A DNA stretch of 64,000 nt, from positions 1 through 64,000 of the forward strand of contig CAZVYG010000006.1 in the NCBI GenBank assembly GCA_964631605.1, in the 5' to 3' direction. This DNA comes from JARKQH01 sp964631605 (lineage in GTDB: Bacteria > Verrucomicrobiota > Verrucomicrobiia > Limisphaerales > UBA8199). Of this stretch, positions 29,354 to 36,457 are shown piece after piece. The position numbers and the translations under genes are program-made. The notes under the pieces are model-generated. The model was not told the origin of the DNA. It worked only from the letters and a program-made list of their open reading frames with translations, and did no database searches. The first letter of the stretch is position 1, and each line of letters begins with the position of its first letter.

Positions 29354-30445
29354 ATGCTGAAACTCGAAAGCCTGGGCGGCGAGGCGGCGGCTCCCGCGGT
29401 GCTGGAGGAGTTGGTGCGCCGCGCCGAAGCGGCGGCGGCCAGCGACCTGCACCTCCAGATGGGGCCGGAATCGGCGCAGGTTTCGTTTCGGCTGGACGGG
29501 GTGTTAACGCCGGTGGCCGAGCTGCCGTTGGAGCTGGCCGAGCGCGTGATTGGCCGGATCAAATACCTCGCCCGGCTCAAAACTTATCAGGAGTCGCTGC
29601 CCCAGGACGGGCGGATTGACAAAGCGGCGTTGCAGGCGCGGAGCGATATTCGGGTGGCCACCTACCCGACGGTTACGGGCGAAAAGGTGGTGTTGCGGCT
29701 GTTCCAAGCGACGGAAGTGCGACGGTTGTCCGAGTTGGAATTCCCGGAAGCGGCTCGGAACGAGCTGGAGGGGTTTCTGCGAAAGACCTCCGGGCTGTTG
29801 TTGCTCACCGGGCCGGCCGGCAGTGGCAAGACCACCACCATTTACGCCTGCCTGCGGCACCTGTCGGATGCAGGCGGCCGCCACATCATCACGGTCGAGG
29901 ACCCCGCCGAGCAAATCGTGCCGGGCATCATGCAGACAGAGGTCAACGAAGCTCGGGGTCTGGATTTTGCCAAGGCGGCCCGCCATTTGTTGCGACAGGA
30001 TCCCGAGGTGCTGATGATCGGCGAAATCCGGGATGACGAGACCGCCAATCTTGCGGTTCGCGCCGCGCTCACGGGTCACACGGTTATTTCAACGCTCCAT
30101 GCCGGCTCCTGCAAGGGGGTTTTCGAGCGGTTGATGGTCCTCTGTCCCGACCATTCGGCGGTGGCGGCGTCGGTCGAGCTGGTCGTCAATCAACGCCTGC
30201 TGCGGCGGGTTTGCGCCGCGTGCCAGGGGGCCGGGTGCCCGGGTTGCCTGGGCAGCGGCTATCGCGGCCGTTTGCCGGTGCTCGAGTGGTTGCGGGTGGA
30301 TGACGCGCTGCGGCGCCAGATTTGCCTGCGCAACCTGGATTCCTGCTCCGCTCATCCGTCGTTGCTCGAGGCGGCGCGGGCGCTGGTGGCCGCCGGCCAA
30401 ACCACCCAGGCGGAGGTGCGGCGGGTGTTGGGAGCGGGGGATTAG
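29354..30445 (+). CDS. GspE/PilB-type secretion ATPase
   Basis: Cytoplasmic hexameric ATPase that powers assembly of a pseudopilus. The start at 29354 (MLKLESLGG) avoids the N run upstream and gives 363 residues, shorter than usual (about 500-570) because the N-terminal N1 domain is absent. Seen are the NTE/N2 segment (ASDLHLQMG), Walker A GPAGSGKTTT near residue 155, the Asp box (ITVEDPAEQIVPGIMQTEVN), the His box (ALTGHTVISTLHA), and a compact CxxC-x4-CxxC motif (CAACQGAGCPGC) as in the GspE zinc domain. It heads an operon with two GspF-like proteins and pseudopilins. The 5' end could extend into the gap. Confidence 0.88.
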   Translation: MLKLESLGGEAAAPAVLEELVRRAEAAAASDLHLQMGPESAQVSFRLDGVLTPVAELPLELAERVIGRIKYLARLKTYQESLPQDGRIDKAALQARSDIRVATYPTVTGEKVVLRLFQATEVRRLSELEFPEAARNELEGFLRKTSGLLLLTGPAGSGKTTTIYACLRHLSDAGGRHIITVEDPAEQIVPGIMQTEVNEARGLDFAKAARHLLRQDPEVLMIGEIRDDETANLAVRAALTGHTVISTLHAGSCKGVFERLMVLCPDHSAVAASVELVVNQRLLRRVCAACQGAGCPGCLGSGYRGRLPVLEWLRVDDALRRQICLRNLDSCSAHPSLLEAARALVAAGQTTQAEVRRVLGAGD

Positions 30446-30601
30446 CTCCCGCTCGAGCGTCAACACGGCGGGGTAGGGGGAGAACTCCTGCCGCCGCCCG
30501 CATCGGGGGCATCACCGGGGAAGAGATTCCCACGGCCTTTCCGGCCGGCGTGAGCATTGTCGGCCACCCCTGTCCAATCTCTGGCAGCGGACATAACGAT
30601 T

Positions 30602-31579
30602 ATGAATCACGACGAGTTTGCATTCTTTAACCACCAACTGGCCGCGATGCTCCAGGACGGCATCCCGCTGGAAGGCGGGCTCAAGGAGTTGGCGGCGGGG
30701 ATGCGCGACCGCAAGCTGAAAGCGGAATTGGAACAGCTCGGGGCCGACCTGGCGCAAGGCACGCCGCTGCCGGAGGCGATCTCGCGGCGGGCGCTGCCGG
30801 AGCTGTACCGTCGCATGGTACAGATTGGCGTCCGCAGCCATGATTTGCCGGGAATGTTGACCTTGCTGGCGGATCATTATCAGCGGGTGAACTCGCTTTG
30901 GACGCGGTTGAAGGGGCTGATGGTTTACCCGGTGCTGGTCATTGCGGTGTCCCTGGGGTTGACCCTTTTGCTGTCGGGTATGATCAGCCGGTTTCTCTCG
31001 AACTTCATGGACCAGGTCGGCCCGGTTCCGCCGGGGTTGATGCTGAGCGTGTGGTTCCCGCCGATTTTGTTTGCCATCGCGCTGGCGCTGGCCGGCACGG
31101 CTTTGGGCGTTCCCGCGTGGCGGGCGCGGTGGCGGTGGCGTTTGCCGGCTTTCCGGGAGGCGAGTCTGGCGCAACTGGCGTCGGCGCTGGCGATGATGCT
31201 CCGCAACGGGCTGCCGCTGGCGGAGGCGCTGGCGCTGGCAGAAGCCCTCGAAAGCGGCAGCCCGGCCGGGAGCGTGCTCGGCGAATGGCGGGCCGCGGTG
31301 GAGGGGGGGCGCGGCAAGCCGGTGCAATGGCAGGCGCGGCGTCCGTTCCCGGCAATGTTCGTGTGGCTGGTGCAGCGGGGGGGCGAGAATCCGGCCGCGG
31401 CGTTTCAGAAAGCGGCGGAGATTTACCAGGCGCGGGCCAATTACCGGGCGGAACTGGCCCTCTATGCGGCCCTGCCGTTGTCCATTCTCTTTTTGGGGCA
31501 GATGATTTTGTGGCAGGTGGTGCCGCTGGCGCGGACGCTTGCCTGGTTCATGCAGATGCTCGGTGATTTCGGCGGCTGA
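30602..31579 (+). CDS. GspF/PilC-type inner-membrane protein 1
   Basis: Inner-membrane platform protein for the pseudopilus. The start at 30602 (MNHDEFAFFNHQLAAMLQDG) gives 325 residues with two T2SSF domains: one from about residue 5 to 125 (ML.DGIPLEGGL, then a membrane helix VYPVLVIAVSLGLTLLLSG) and one from about 195 (LASALAMMLRNGLPLAEALA) to the end. A further helix lies near residue 165. It lies 156 bases after the ATPase gene. A second GspF-like gene follows directly, so this locus carries a pair of platform proteins where one is usual. Confidence 0.85.
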   Translation: MNHDEFAFFNHQLAAMLQDGIPLEGGLKELAAGMRDRKLKAELEQLGADLAQGTPLPEAISRRALPELYRRMVQIGVRSHDLPGMLTLLADHYQRVNSLWTRLKGLMVYPVLVIAVSLGLTLLLSGMISRFLSNFMDQVGPVPPGLMLSVWFPPILFAIALALAGTALGVPAWRARWRWRLPAFREASLAQLASALAMMLRNGLPLAEALALAEALESGSPAGSVLGEWRAAVEGGRGKPVQWQARRPFPAMFVWLVQRGGENPAAAFQKAAEIYQARANYRAELALYAALPLSILFLGQMILWQVVPLARTLAWFMQMLGDFGG

Positions 31580-31588
31580 GGGCATCCT

Positions 31589-32785
31589 ATGTTCGACTAC
31601 CTTGCGCAACAGTGGAACCAGGCGCCGCTTGAGTTCGTCGGCGGCGCGATCGGGTTCTTTCTGCTCTACCTGTTGCTGGGCATTCTGCCGCTCGGCGGGT
31701 TCATCTATGGATTATATTTCCTTCTGACCCTGCCGTTGCGGCGCAACGAGCGCGCGCGGCTGTTTCTCGATTTGCTCGAGATGGGCCTGAAGGAGGGGCG
31801 GACCCCGGAGGCGGCCATCATCGAAGCGTCCTCGAGCCGGGACCGGACGCTCGGGGCGCGGTTTCACCTGCTGGCGGCGCACCTTGAGCAAGGGCTGCGC
31901 TTGGGGCAGGCGCTCGAACAGGTGCCGCGGTTGCTGCCGCCCCAGCTTCAGGCCATGCTCAAAGCCGGCGAGCGCCTGGGGGACATTGGCAAGGCGGTGC
32001 CGGCCTGCCGCTGGTTTCTCCGTGACGGGGTGTCGAATGTGCGCGGCGCGATCAACTACCTGGTGGTGCTGGCGTTTGTGGTGACGCCTTTTGCGACGGT
32101 GATTCCGCTGCTGCTCAAACTCAAAGTGCTGCCGGCTTACAAGCAGGTGTTCGAGGGCATGCTGGAGGGCATGCCGCTGCCGGCGTTCACGCGATGGGTC
32201 CTGGCCACCGATTCCCTGGTGATCGCCGTCCAGGTGACCATTCTGGTCGTTCTTTACCTGGTCATGCTGGCTTACCTCGGCGGTCCGCGGCTGGCGCGGT
32301 GGGTCCAGCGGGTGGCGCCCGGCCTGCCGGATGTTCTCACCTTTAGCCTGCCCTGGCGCCGGAAACGGTTGCAGCGGGATTTCTCGGCCATTCTGGCCGT
32401 GCTCCTGGACGCCGAGGTACCCGAGATCGAAGCGGTGCGGCTGGCGGCGGAAGCCACCGCCAACCGCTGCATGCAACGACGGGCGCGCCGGGTTCAAACC
32501 CTGCTCCGGGAGGGAACTCCGCTCCCGGAAGCCGTGCGGGCCATGGACGGCTCCGGAGAGCTGCACTGGCGCATGAGCAACGCCCTGCGGCGGTCTGGCG
32601 CTTTTGCCCGGAGCCTGGCCGGGTGGCATGAGGCGCTGGACGCCAAGGCGTTCCAGTTGGAACAGGCCGCGGCCCAGGTGGCCACCACCACCCTGGTCTT
32701 ATTCAACGGCCTGATTGTCGCAGGGGTCGTCATTGGCATCTTCATCGTGCTCATCCAACTCATTAACGGGGCAAACCTATGGTGA
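31589..32785 (+). CDS. GspF/PilC-type inner-membrane protein 2
   Basis: A 398-residue paralogue of the preceding protein. It begins with an extra membrane helix (FLLYLLLGILPLGGFIYGLYF) and then has two T2SSF domains (from about residue 58, LLEMGLKEGRTPEAAIIEAS, and about residue 260, RDFSAILAVLLDAEVPEIEAV), each followed by hydrophobic segments. The gap to the first gene is nine bases and the stop overlaps the next start (32779-32785), so the genes are translated together. The two copies may form a heteromeric platform; this is inference from adjacency. Confidence 0.82.
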   Translation: MFDYLAQQWNQAPLEFVGGAIGFFLLYLLLGILPLGGFIYGLYFLLTLPLRRNERARLFLDLLEMGLKEGRTPEAAIIEASSSRDRTLGARFHLLAAHLEQGLRLGQALEQVPRLLPPQLQAMLKAGERLGDIGKAVPACRWFLRDGVSNVRGAINYLVVLAFVVTPFATVIPLLLKLKVLPAYKQVFEGMLEGMPLPAFTRWVLATDSLVIAVQVTILVVLYLVMLAYLGGPRLARWVQRVAPGLPDVLTFSLPWRRKRLQRDFSAILAVLLDAEVPEIEAVRLAAEATANRCMQRRARRVQTLLREGTPLPEAVRAMDGSGELHWRMSNALRRSGAFARSLAGWHEALDAKAFQLEQAAAQVATTTLVLFNGLIVAGVVIGIFIVLIQLINGANLW

Positions 32786-33159
32786 TTCGAACTCGACACA
32801 ACCACGGGCGGCGCCGCGGCGCGCTGATGATAGATTTGCTGGCGGCGCTGGCGTTGCTGCTCGGAGCGCTGCTCCCGCTGGCCTACCATCTCGCCGCCGA
32901 GAAACGCCTGGCGCGTTCCATTTACCAGCGCGCCCTGGCCGTGGAAATCGTGGATGGTGAAATCGAAGTGCTGGCGGCGGGCGAGTGGCGGGCGTTTTCG
33001 CCGGGAACCCACCGCTATGCCGTGCGCGCCGCCAGTGTGACCAACCTGCCGCCGGGCGAATTTCACCTTCTGGTCTCGTCCAACCGCGTGCGGCTTCACT
33101 GGCAACCGGCGGTCAAAGGGCACGGCGGCCCCGTCGTGCGGGAGGTGGTGGTGCGATGA
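32779..33159 (+). CDS. Pseudopilin-like protein (prepilin leader)
   Basis: A 126-residue protein with a basic N-terminus followed by a long hydrophobic helix (GALMIDLLAALALLLGALLP). This resembles a type IV prepilin leader (Gly before a hydrophobic residue, acidic residue at position 5 of the mature helix), with D at IDLL in place of the usual Glu. It probably forms part of a pseudopilus tip like GspI/J, but sequence beyond the helix is too divergent to assign. The start overlaps the second GspF-like gene and the stop overlaps the next start (ATGA). Confidence 0.65.
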   Translation: MVIRTRHNHGRRRGALMIDLLAALALLLGALLPLAYHLAAEKRLARSIYQRALAVEIVDGEIEVLAAGEWRAFSPGTHRYAVRAASVTNLPPGEFHLLVSSNRVRLHWQPAVKGHGGPVVREVVVR

Positions 33160-33683
33160 GAACGGCTGGCGCGGTCCAGGTGCGGGCGGGCGGGCGACGC
33201 GGCGGTTATCTCCTCATCGAAGTGCTGGCCTACATCGCGGTGGTCTTTGTGCTGCTGGGGGCCGGCTACGTGGCGATGTATCGCTGCCTGGACCATTCGA
33301 TCGCGTTGCGCCACAACTCCGAGAGCCTGGCGGCGGCCCTGCAGGCGGGGGAACGGTGGCGGGCGGATGTTCGGGCGGCGACGCAGGGCGTGACCCTGGA
33401 AGACCGGGCGGGCGAGGCTGTCCTGGTGCTGCGCACCTCCGCCGGACCGGTCGAGTACCGTTATGACGCGGGCCTCCTCTACCGTCGCGCGGGCGGCGGG
33501 CCCTGGGTGAAACTGCTGGACCACGTCAAGGCCTCGAGGATGGAACCCGACCGCCGTTCAACGGTGACGGCGTGGCGATGGGAACTCGAGCTGCAGCCTC
33601 GCGCCAAAGGCAAAGACGTCCCCGGACGCTTCCGGCCCCTGTTAACCTTTCTGGCTGTGCCCAAGCCATCCCCCAGCTTATGA
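33156..33683 (+). CDS. Pseudopilin-like protein, GspJ-like
   Basis: A 175-residue protein starting at 33156, overlapping the previous stop by four bases. The leader GGYLLIEVLAYIAVVFVLLG has the prepilin pattern (cleavage after Gly, Glu at mature position 5). The remainder (RADVRAATQGVTLE, VEYRYDAGLLYRRAGG) resembles minor pseudopilins of the GspJ type with a central beta sheet. It is probably a minor subunit. The stop overlaps the next start (ATGA), continuing the chain of coupled genes. Confidence 0.7.
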   Translation: MRTAGAVQVRAGGRRGGYLLIEVLAYIAVVFVLLGAGYVAMYRCLDHSIALRHNSESLAAALQAGERWRADVRAATQGVTLEDRAGEAVLVLRTSAGPVEYRYDAGLLYRRAGGGPWVKLLDHVKASRMEPDRRSTVTAWRWELELQPRAKGKDVPGRFRPLLTFLAVPKPSPSL

Positions 33684-33931
33684 AATTGATTGGTCATCGT
33701 GGAGGTCAGCGGAGGCGTGGGATGGCGGTTTTGGTTGTCATCCTCCTCGTCGCCATTGTTCTGATGTTTCTGGCCGGCAATGCCAGAGCCCTCTACTTTC
33801 TCACCCGCGAGGTGCGGCTCATTGAGAAAAAGCAGGAGCGGCGCCTGGCCGAACCATCCGCGCTCACCAATGCCCCGCCTGTTGGCGCGACGAACACCGC
33901 GCCGGCGCCGACTCAATCCGTTTCTCCGTAG
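33680..33931 (+). CDS. Small membrane protein ending the pseudopilus operon
   Basis: An 83-residue protein starting at 33680, in a four-base overlap with the preceding gene. It has a basic N-terminus (KLIGHRGGQRRRG), one membrane helix (MAVLVVILLVAIVLMFLAGN) and a charged helix (REVRLIEKKQERRLAEPS), then a Pro/Ala/Thr-rich tail. The layout resembles the N-terminus of GspK-like pseudopilins (Gly-Met-Ala before the helix) but without the large globular domain. It may be a truncated or minimal minor pseudopilin. Confidence 0.6.
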   Translation: MKLIGHRGGQRRRGMAVLVVILLVAIVLMFLAGNARALYFLTREVRLIEKKQERRLAEPSALTNAPPVGATNTAPAPTQSVSP

Positions 33932-34055
33932 TTTTAGCAACCTTCGGGGTCGAGACGTTGCCGGCGCCGCAACCTGTTCCAATGGCAGAGCCGTCCCCGG
34001 GGAATCAGGAGGGGCTGTCGCCCCGAAGCCGCTGAAAATCCGCATCCCTTTCAAG

Positions 34056-34203
34056 GCCACGGCAGCTTATTCCTACCTTGCCAACTCGCCGTTGGTGAGC
34101 CAAATTGGCTTTACCAACAACGGTGCGTGGCGCATGACGACGACCAAGGCCTACGATTCCCTCAACCGGCTGACGGAGATTTCGTCCACGCCCGCCGGGT
34201 CAG
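34056..34203 (+). pseudogene. RHS/YD-repeat gene relic
   Basis: Plus-strand translation in one frame reads AYSYLANSPLVSQIGFTN then RMTTTKAYDSLNRLTEISST, the signature of an RHS-family (YD-repeat) protein. The match starts and ends abruptly with no start codon or continuation, so I read it as a fragment of a decayed RHS gene. Boundaries are approximate. Confidence 0.6.
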
Positions 34204-34308
34204 GTCTGTGCTTTGGGAAGCCCCGGCGGGACGAGATGATTCTAGCACCCGGGCCTCCTCACCCCTCGCCTTTTTGTTCTTCGGCGGCGCGGCGCCATCC
34301 CCGGACCG

Positions 34309-34411
34309 AAAGCGCCAGAGGCTTGGCGCAGTCCAGGACCCTGACGCATTGGCCGGGGGCGCTGCAAGGTCGCGAAGCGTCTTGGAGTGCGGCAGTCCCC
34401 TGCCGCTTTTC
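34309..34411. repeat. Facing pair of stem-loop (REP-like) repeats
   Basis: Copy A (plus, from 34309) and copy B (minus, reading from 34411 back) align over 34 bases with 26 identities. Each contains a stem-loop: GCGCCA/TGGCGC at 34312-34329 and GCGGCAG/CTGCCGC at 34389-34406. At the fourth stem pair copy A has C-G and copy B has G-C, a compensatory change. The copies point toward each other about 20 bases apart, like a BIME-type pair. Confidence 0.65.
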
Positions 34412-34417
34412 CCCGCC

Positions 34418-34457
34418 GGCGGGTGCACAAGATTTCCGCGTCGGCGGGTGCACAAGA
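34418..34457. repeat. 15-bp direct repeat
   Basis: GGCGGGTGCACAAGA occurs perfectly at 34418-34432 and 34443-34457 (25-base period). It looks like a local duplication inside the repeat mosaic. Confidence 0.7.
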
Positions 34458-34525
34458 GCGTGAGCGGTCGCGACACCCAACGATGGCTACTTCAGCCTTC
34501 AGCCCTCCAAAACGTCCCGTGCTCT

Positions 34526-34557
34526 CGCACCTTCGCACCTTCGCACCTTCGCACCTT
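34526..34557. repeat. 8-bp tandem repeat, four units
   Basis: CGCACCTT is repeated four times without error, and related ACCTTCGC/ACCTTCC strings recur until about 34670. It is a simple-sequence tract prone to slippage; no function is implied. Confidence 0.8.
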
Positions 34558-34820
34558 CGCGCCCCACTTTGGTCCCATAGTCCGATAGTCCCATGGTCGA
34601 ATGGTCCCGTTTCACCTTCCCAGCTTCTCACCTTCGCACCTTCCGACTTTCTCACCTTCCTACCCTTCTCCTCGCCCCCCTTCCCCTGCCGCCACCCACC
34701 GCCCTGGCCAGCAACTCCGCTCAGAAGCCGCTAAGAAAAGCTTCTGGATTTATTGGGATTGACATCCAGCAGCAACAAGAACACAACACCCGCAGATTGA
34801 AACGCCGGCGATCATAACTC

Positions 34821-36299
34821 GTGTTCCCCGTTCCCCCCACAGCCATGGCATTATCCCTCACGGAAACGCGCAGGTGGCGGCAGAACTGCAGTTTTTCCGA
34901 GGTCGCGCCCGCCCCCGGGACAACAACTCCAGGTTTCACAATCGAGGAATTCCAGGCGACTGGGCCGCGAAACCCTGCTGGATTGCGAGGATTCCTCTGG
35001 CGATTGAAGGTCTTATGGGTGGTGTTGGCCGCCGGCCTCGCCCCGGCAGACGCCGGCTGCGGTCAGGAGCCCACCGCCATTCTGGCCGGCCCGACGGAGG
35101 CGGTCGCGGCGGGAACCGAAATGTCCCTCTGGCTGCATTTCCTCAATTCATCGGCGGTCCCGTTGGTGCGCGCTTTTCCACCTGAACTCACGGGCCGAAT
35201 CAGCGCCGGCGGCAAGAACTTTGAGGTCGTCCTGCGCGCCCGCACCGCGCTTGAACCGGCCGAGGCCCCCATCCCGCCCGGCGGCTTTGTGCGGCACGAA
35301 TATACGGTCCGTTTGCCAGCCGCCGTTCCCGAGGGCCAGGCTGTGCTGGAGGTGCCCGGCCTCGGCGCGCATCGCGTTCTGCTCGATATCCGTCCCCCGC
35401 CGCCGCCCGCGAAGCCAGCCGAGCCTGCGCCAAGAGCCGGTCTGGGCGGCTTCCTCCGTGAAGGGTTGTCTCCGAAGCAGGACTTCACCCCCGCCGAATT
35501 TTTCAAGCAGCACCTCTTCGGCTACGAGCCGTTTTACTTTTTGGGCGGATGGGAGGCGCCGGAGGTGAAGTTTCAGATCAGCCTGCGTTACGAAATCCTC
35601 AACCGCGAAGGACTCCTCGCCAAAAAGGCGCCGTTCCTCAAAGGGCTGAATGTGGCCTACACTCAAACCTCGCTCTGGGACTTCGGCCAGTTGTCGTCGC
35701 CCTTTCTCGACACCAGTTACAAGCCGGAGTTTTTCTATTTATGGCAGCAGGTGGACCGCGGGCGCTGGGCGGAGTGGCTGCGGCTGGACCTGCAGGCGGG
35801 CGTGCAGCACGAGTCCAACGGCAATCCCGAAATCGAGTCACGCCTTTTGGATATTGGGGACCGCGTCAGCTATTACGTGCTGGACGGAGCCGATGGCACC
35901 CGCATCAAGACCTCGAGAAGCCTGAACATCCTCTATTTTCGGCCCACGTTTGTTTTTGGCAAAACCAACAGCCTGCAACTGGCGGTGTCGCCCCGCGTCT
36001 GGGCCTATGTCGGCGACCTCAATGACAACCCGGACCTGCCGGATTATCGCGGGTACGCAGACTTGAGGTTGACCGCCGGCTGGGCCAAAGGCTTGCAGGT
36101 GTCGGCCACCGGCCGCCTCGGGGACGACGCCAACCGCGGCAGTGTCCAGGTTGATCTCAGCTATCCCCTCATGAAGGTGCTCTCGGGAAGCTTCAGCGTC
36201 TATCTCTACGCGCAGTACTTCAATGGCTACGGCGAAAGCCTGCTCCTTTATGACCGCCGGAGCGACGCGCTGCGATTTGGATTGGCCCTGTATCGGTAG
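34821..36299 (+). CDS. pldA: Outer membrane phospholipase A (OMPLA) homologue
   Basis: Outer-membrane beta-barrel lipase that hydrolyses phospholipids. The C-terminal 260 residues match OMPLA: YTQTSLWDFGQLSSPFLDTS, KPEFF, and the active-site string HESNG with catalytic His330 and Ser332. The third triad residue, Asn in E. coli (14 residues after the His), aligns with Asp344 here. A beta-sandwich-like domain (about residues 80-195, ending HRVLLDIRPPPPP) precedes the barrel and is absent from E. coli PldA. The export signal is probably LWRLKVLWVVLAAGLAPADA at about 57-76, so the true start may be downstream of 34821, for example the TTG near 34982. It stands alone after the repeat mosaic. Confidence 0.8.
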   Translation: MFPVPPTAMALSLTETRRWRQNCSFSEVAPAPGTTTPGFTIEEFQATGPRNPAGLRGFLWRLKVLWVVLAAGLAPADAGCGQEPTAILAGPTEAVAAGTEMSLWLHFLNSSAVPLVRAFPPELTGRISAGGKNFEVVLRARTALEPAEAPIPPGGFVRHEYTVRLPAAVPEGQAVLEVPGLGAHRVLLDIRPPPPPAKPAEPAPRAGLGGFLREGLSPKQDFTPAEFFKQHLFGYEPFYFLGGWEAPEVKFQISLRYEILNREGLLAKKAPFLKGLNVAYTQTSLWDFGQLSSPFLDTSYKPEFFYLWQQVDRGRWAEWLRLDLQAGVQHESNGNPEIESRLLDIGDRVSYYVLDGADGTRIKTSRSLNILYFRPTFVFGKTNSLQLAVSPRVWAYVGDLNDNPDLPDYRGYADLRLTAGWAKGLQVSATGRLGDDANRGSVQVDLSYPLMKVLSGSFSVYLYAQYFNGYGESLLLYDRRSDALRFGLALYR

Positions 36300-36457
36300 C
36301 CCGGCCGGCCACTGCCAGCTCGGGCAATACCGGCCCCAGGGCTGAGCACCCTCTTCCTCCCCAACCAAGGCGCCTGGCTCGGCCGGCACAGCCATTTTTC
36401 CTTCTTCCCGGCGCTGCCGGTGGATGGTACACCTTCTGCCATTAAAGACACGCTGCT

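Larger units (their letters stand above)
33932..34820. other. Gene-free repeat mosaic
   Basis: Nearly 900 bases without a convincing gene. In order it holds an RHS-repeat relic (about 34056-34203), two facing stem-loop repeats (34309-34411), a 15-base direct repeat (GGCGGGTGCACAAGA at 34418 and 34443), an 8-base tandem repeat (34526-34557) and a CT-rich stretch up to 34690. Long open frames across it are by-products of composition. Confidence 0.6.

Noticed and set aside
33780..34463. 227-residue frame through the repeat mosaic
   Set aside because: It starts inside the preceding small membrane-protein gene in another frame and crosses the stem-loop repeats; only the RHS-like part is meaningful.
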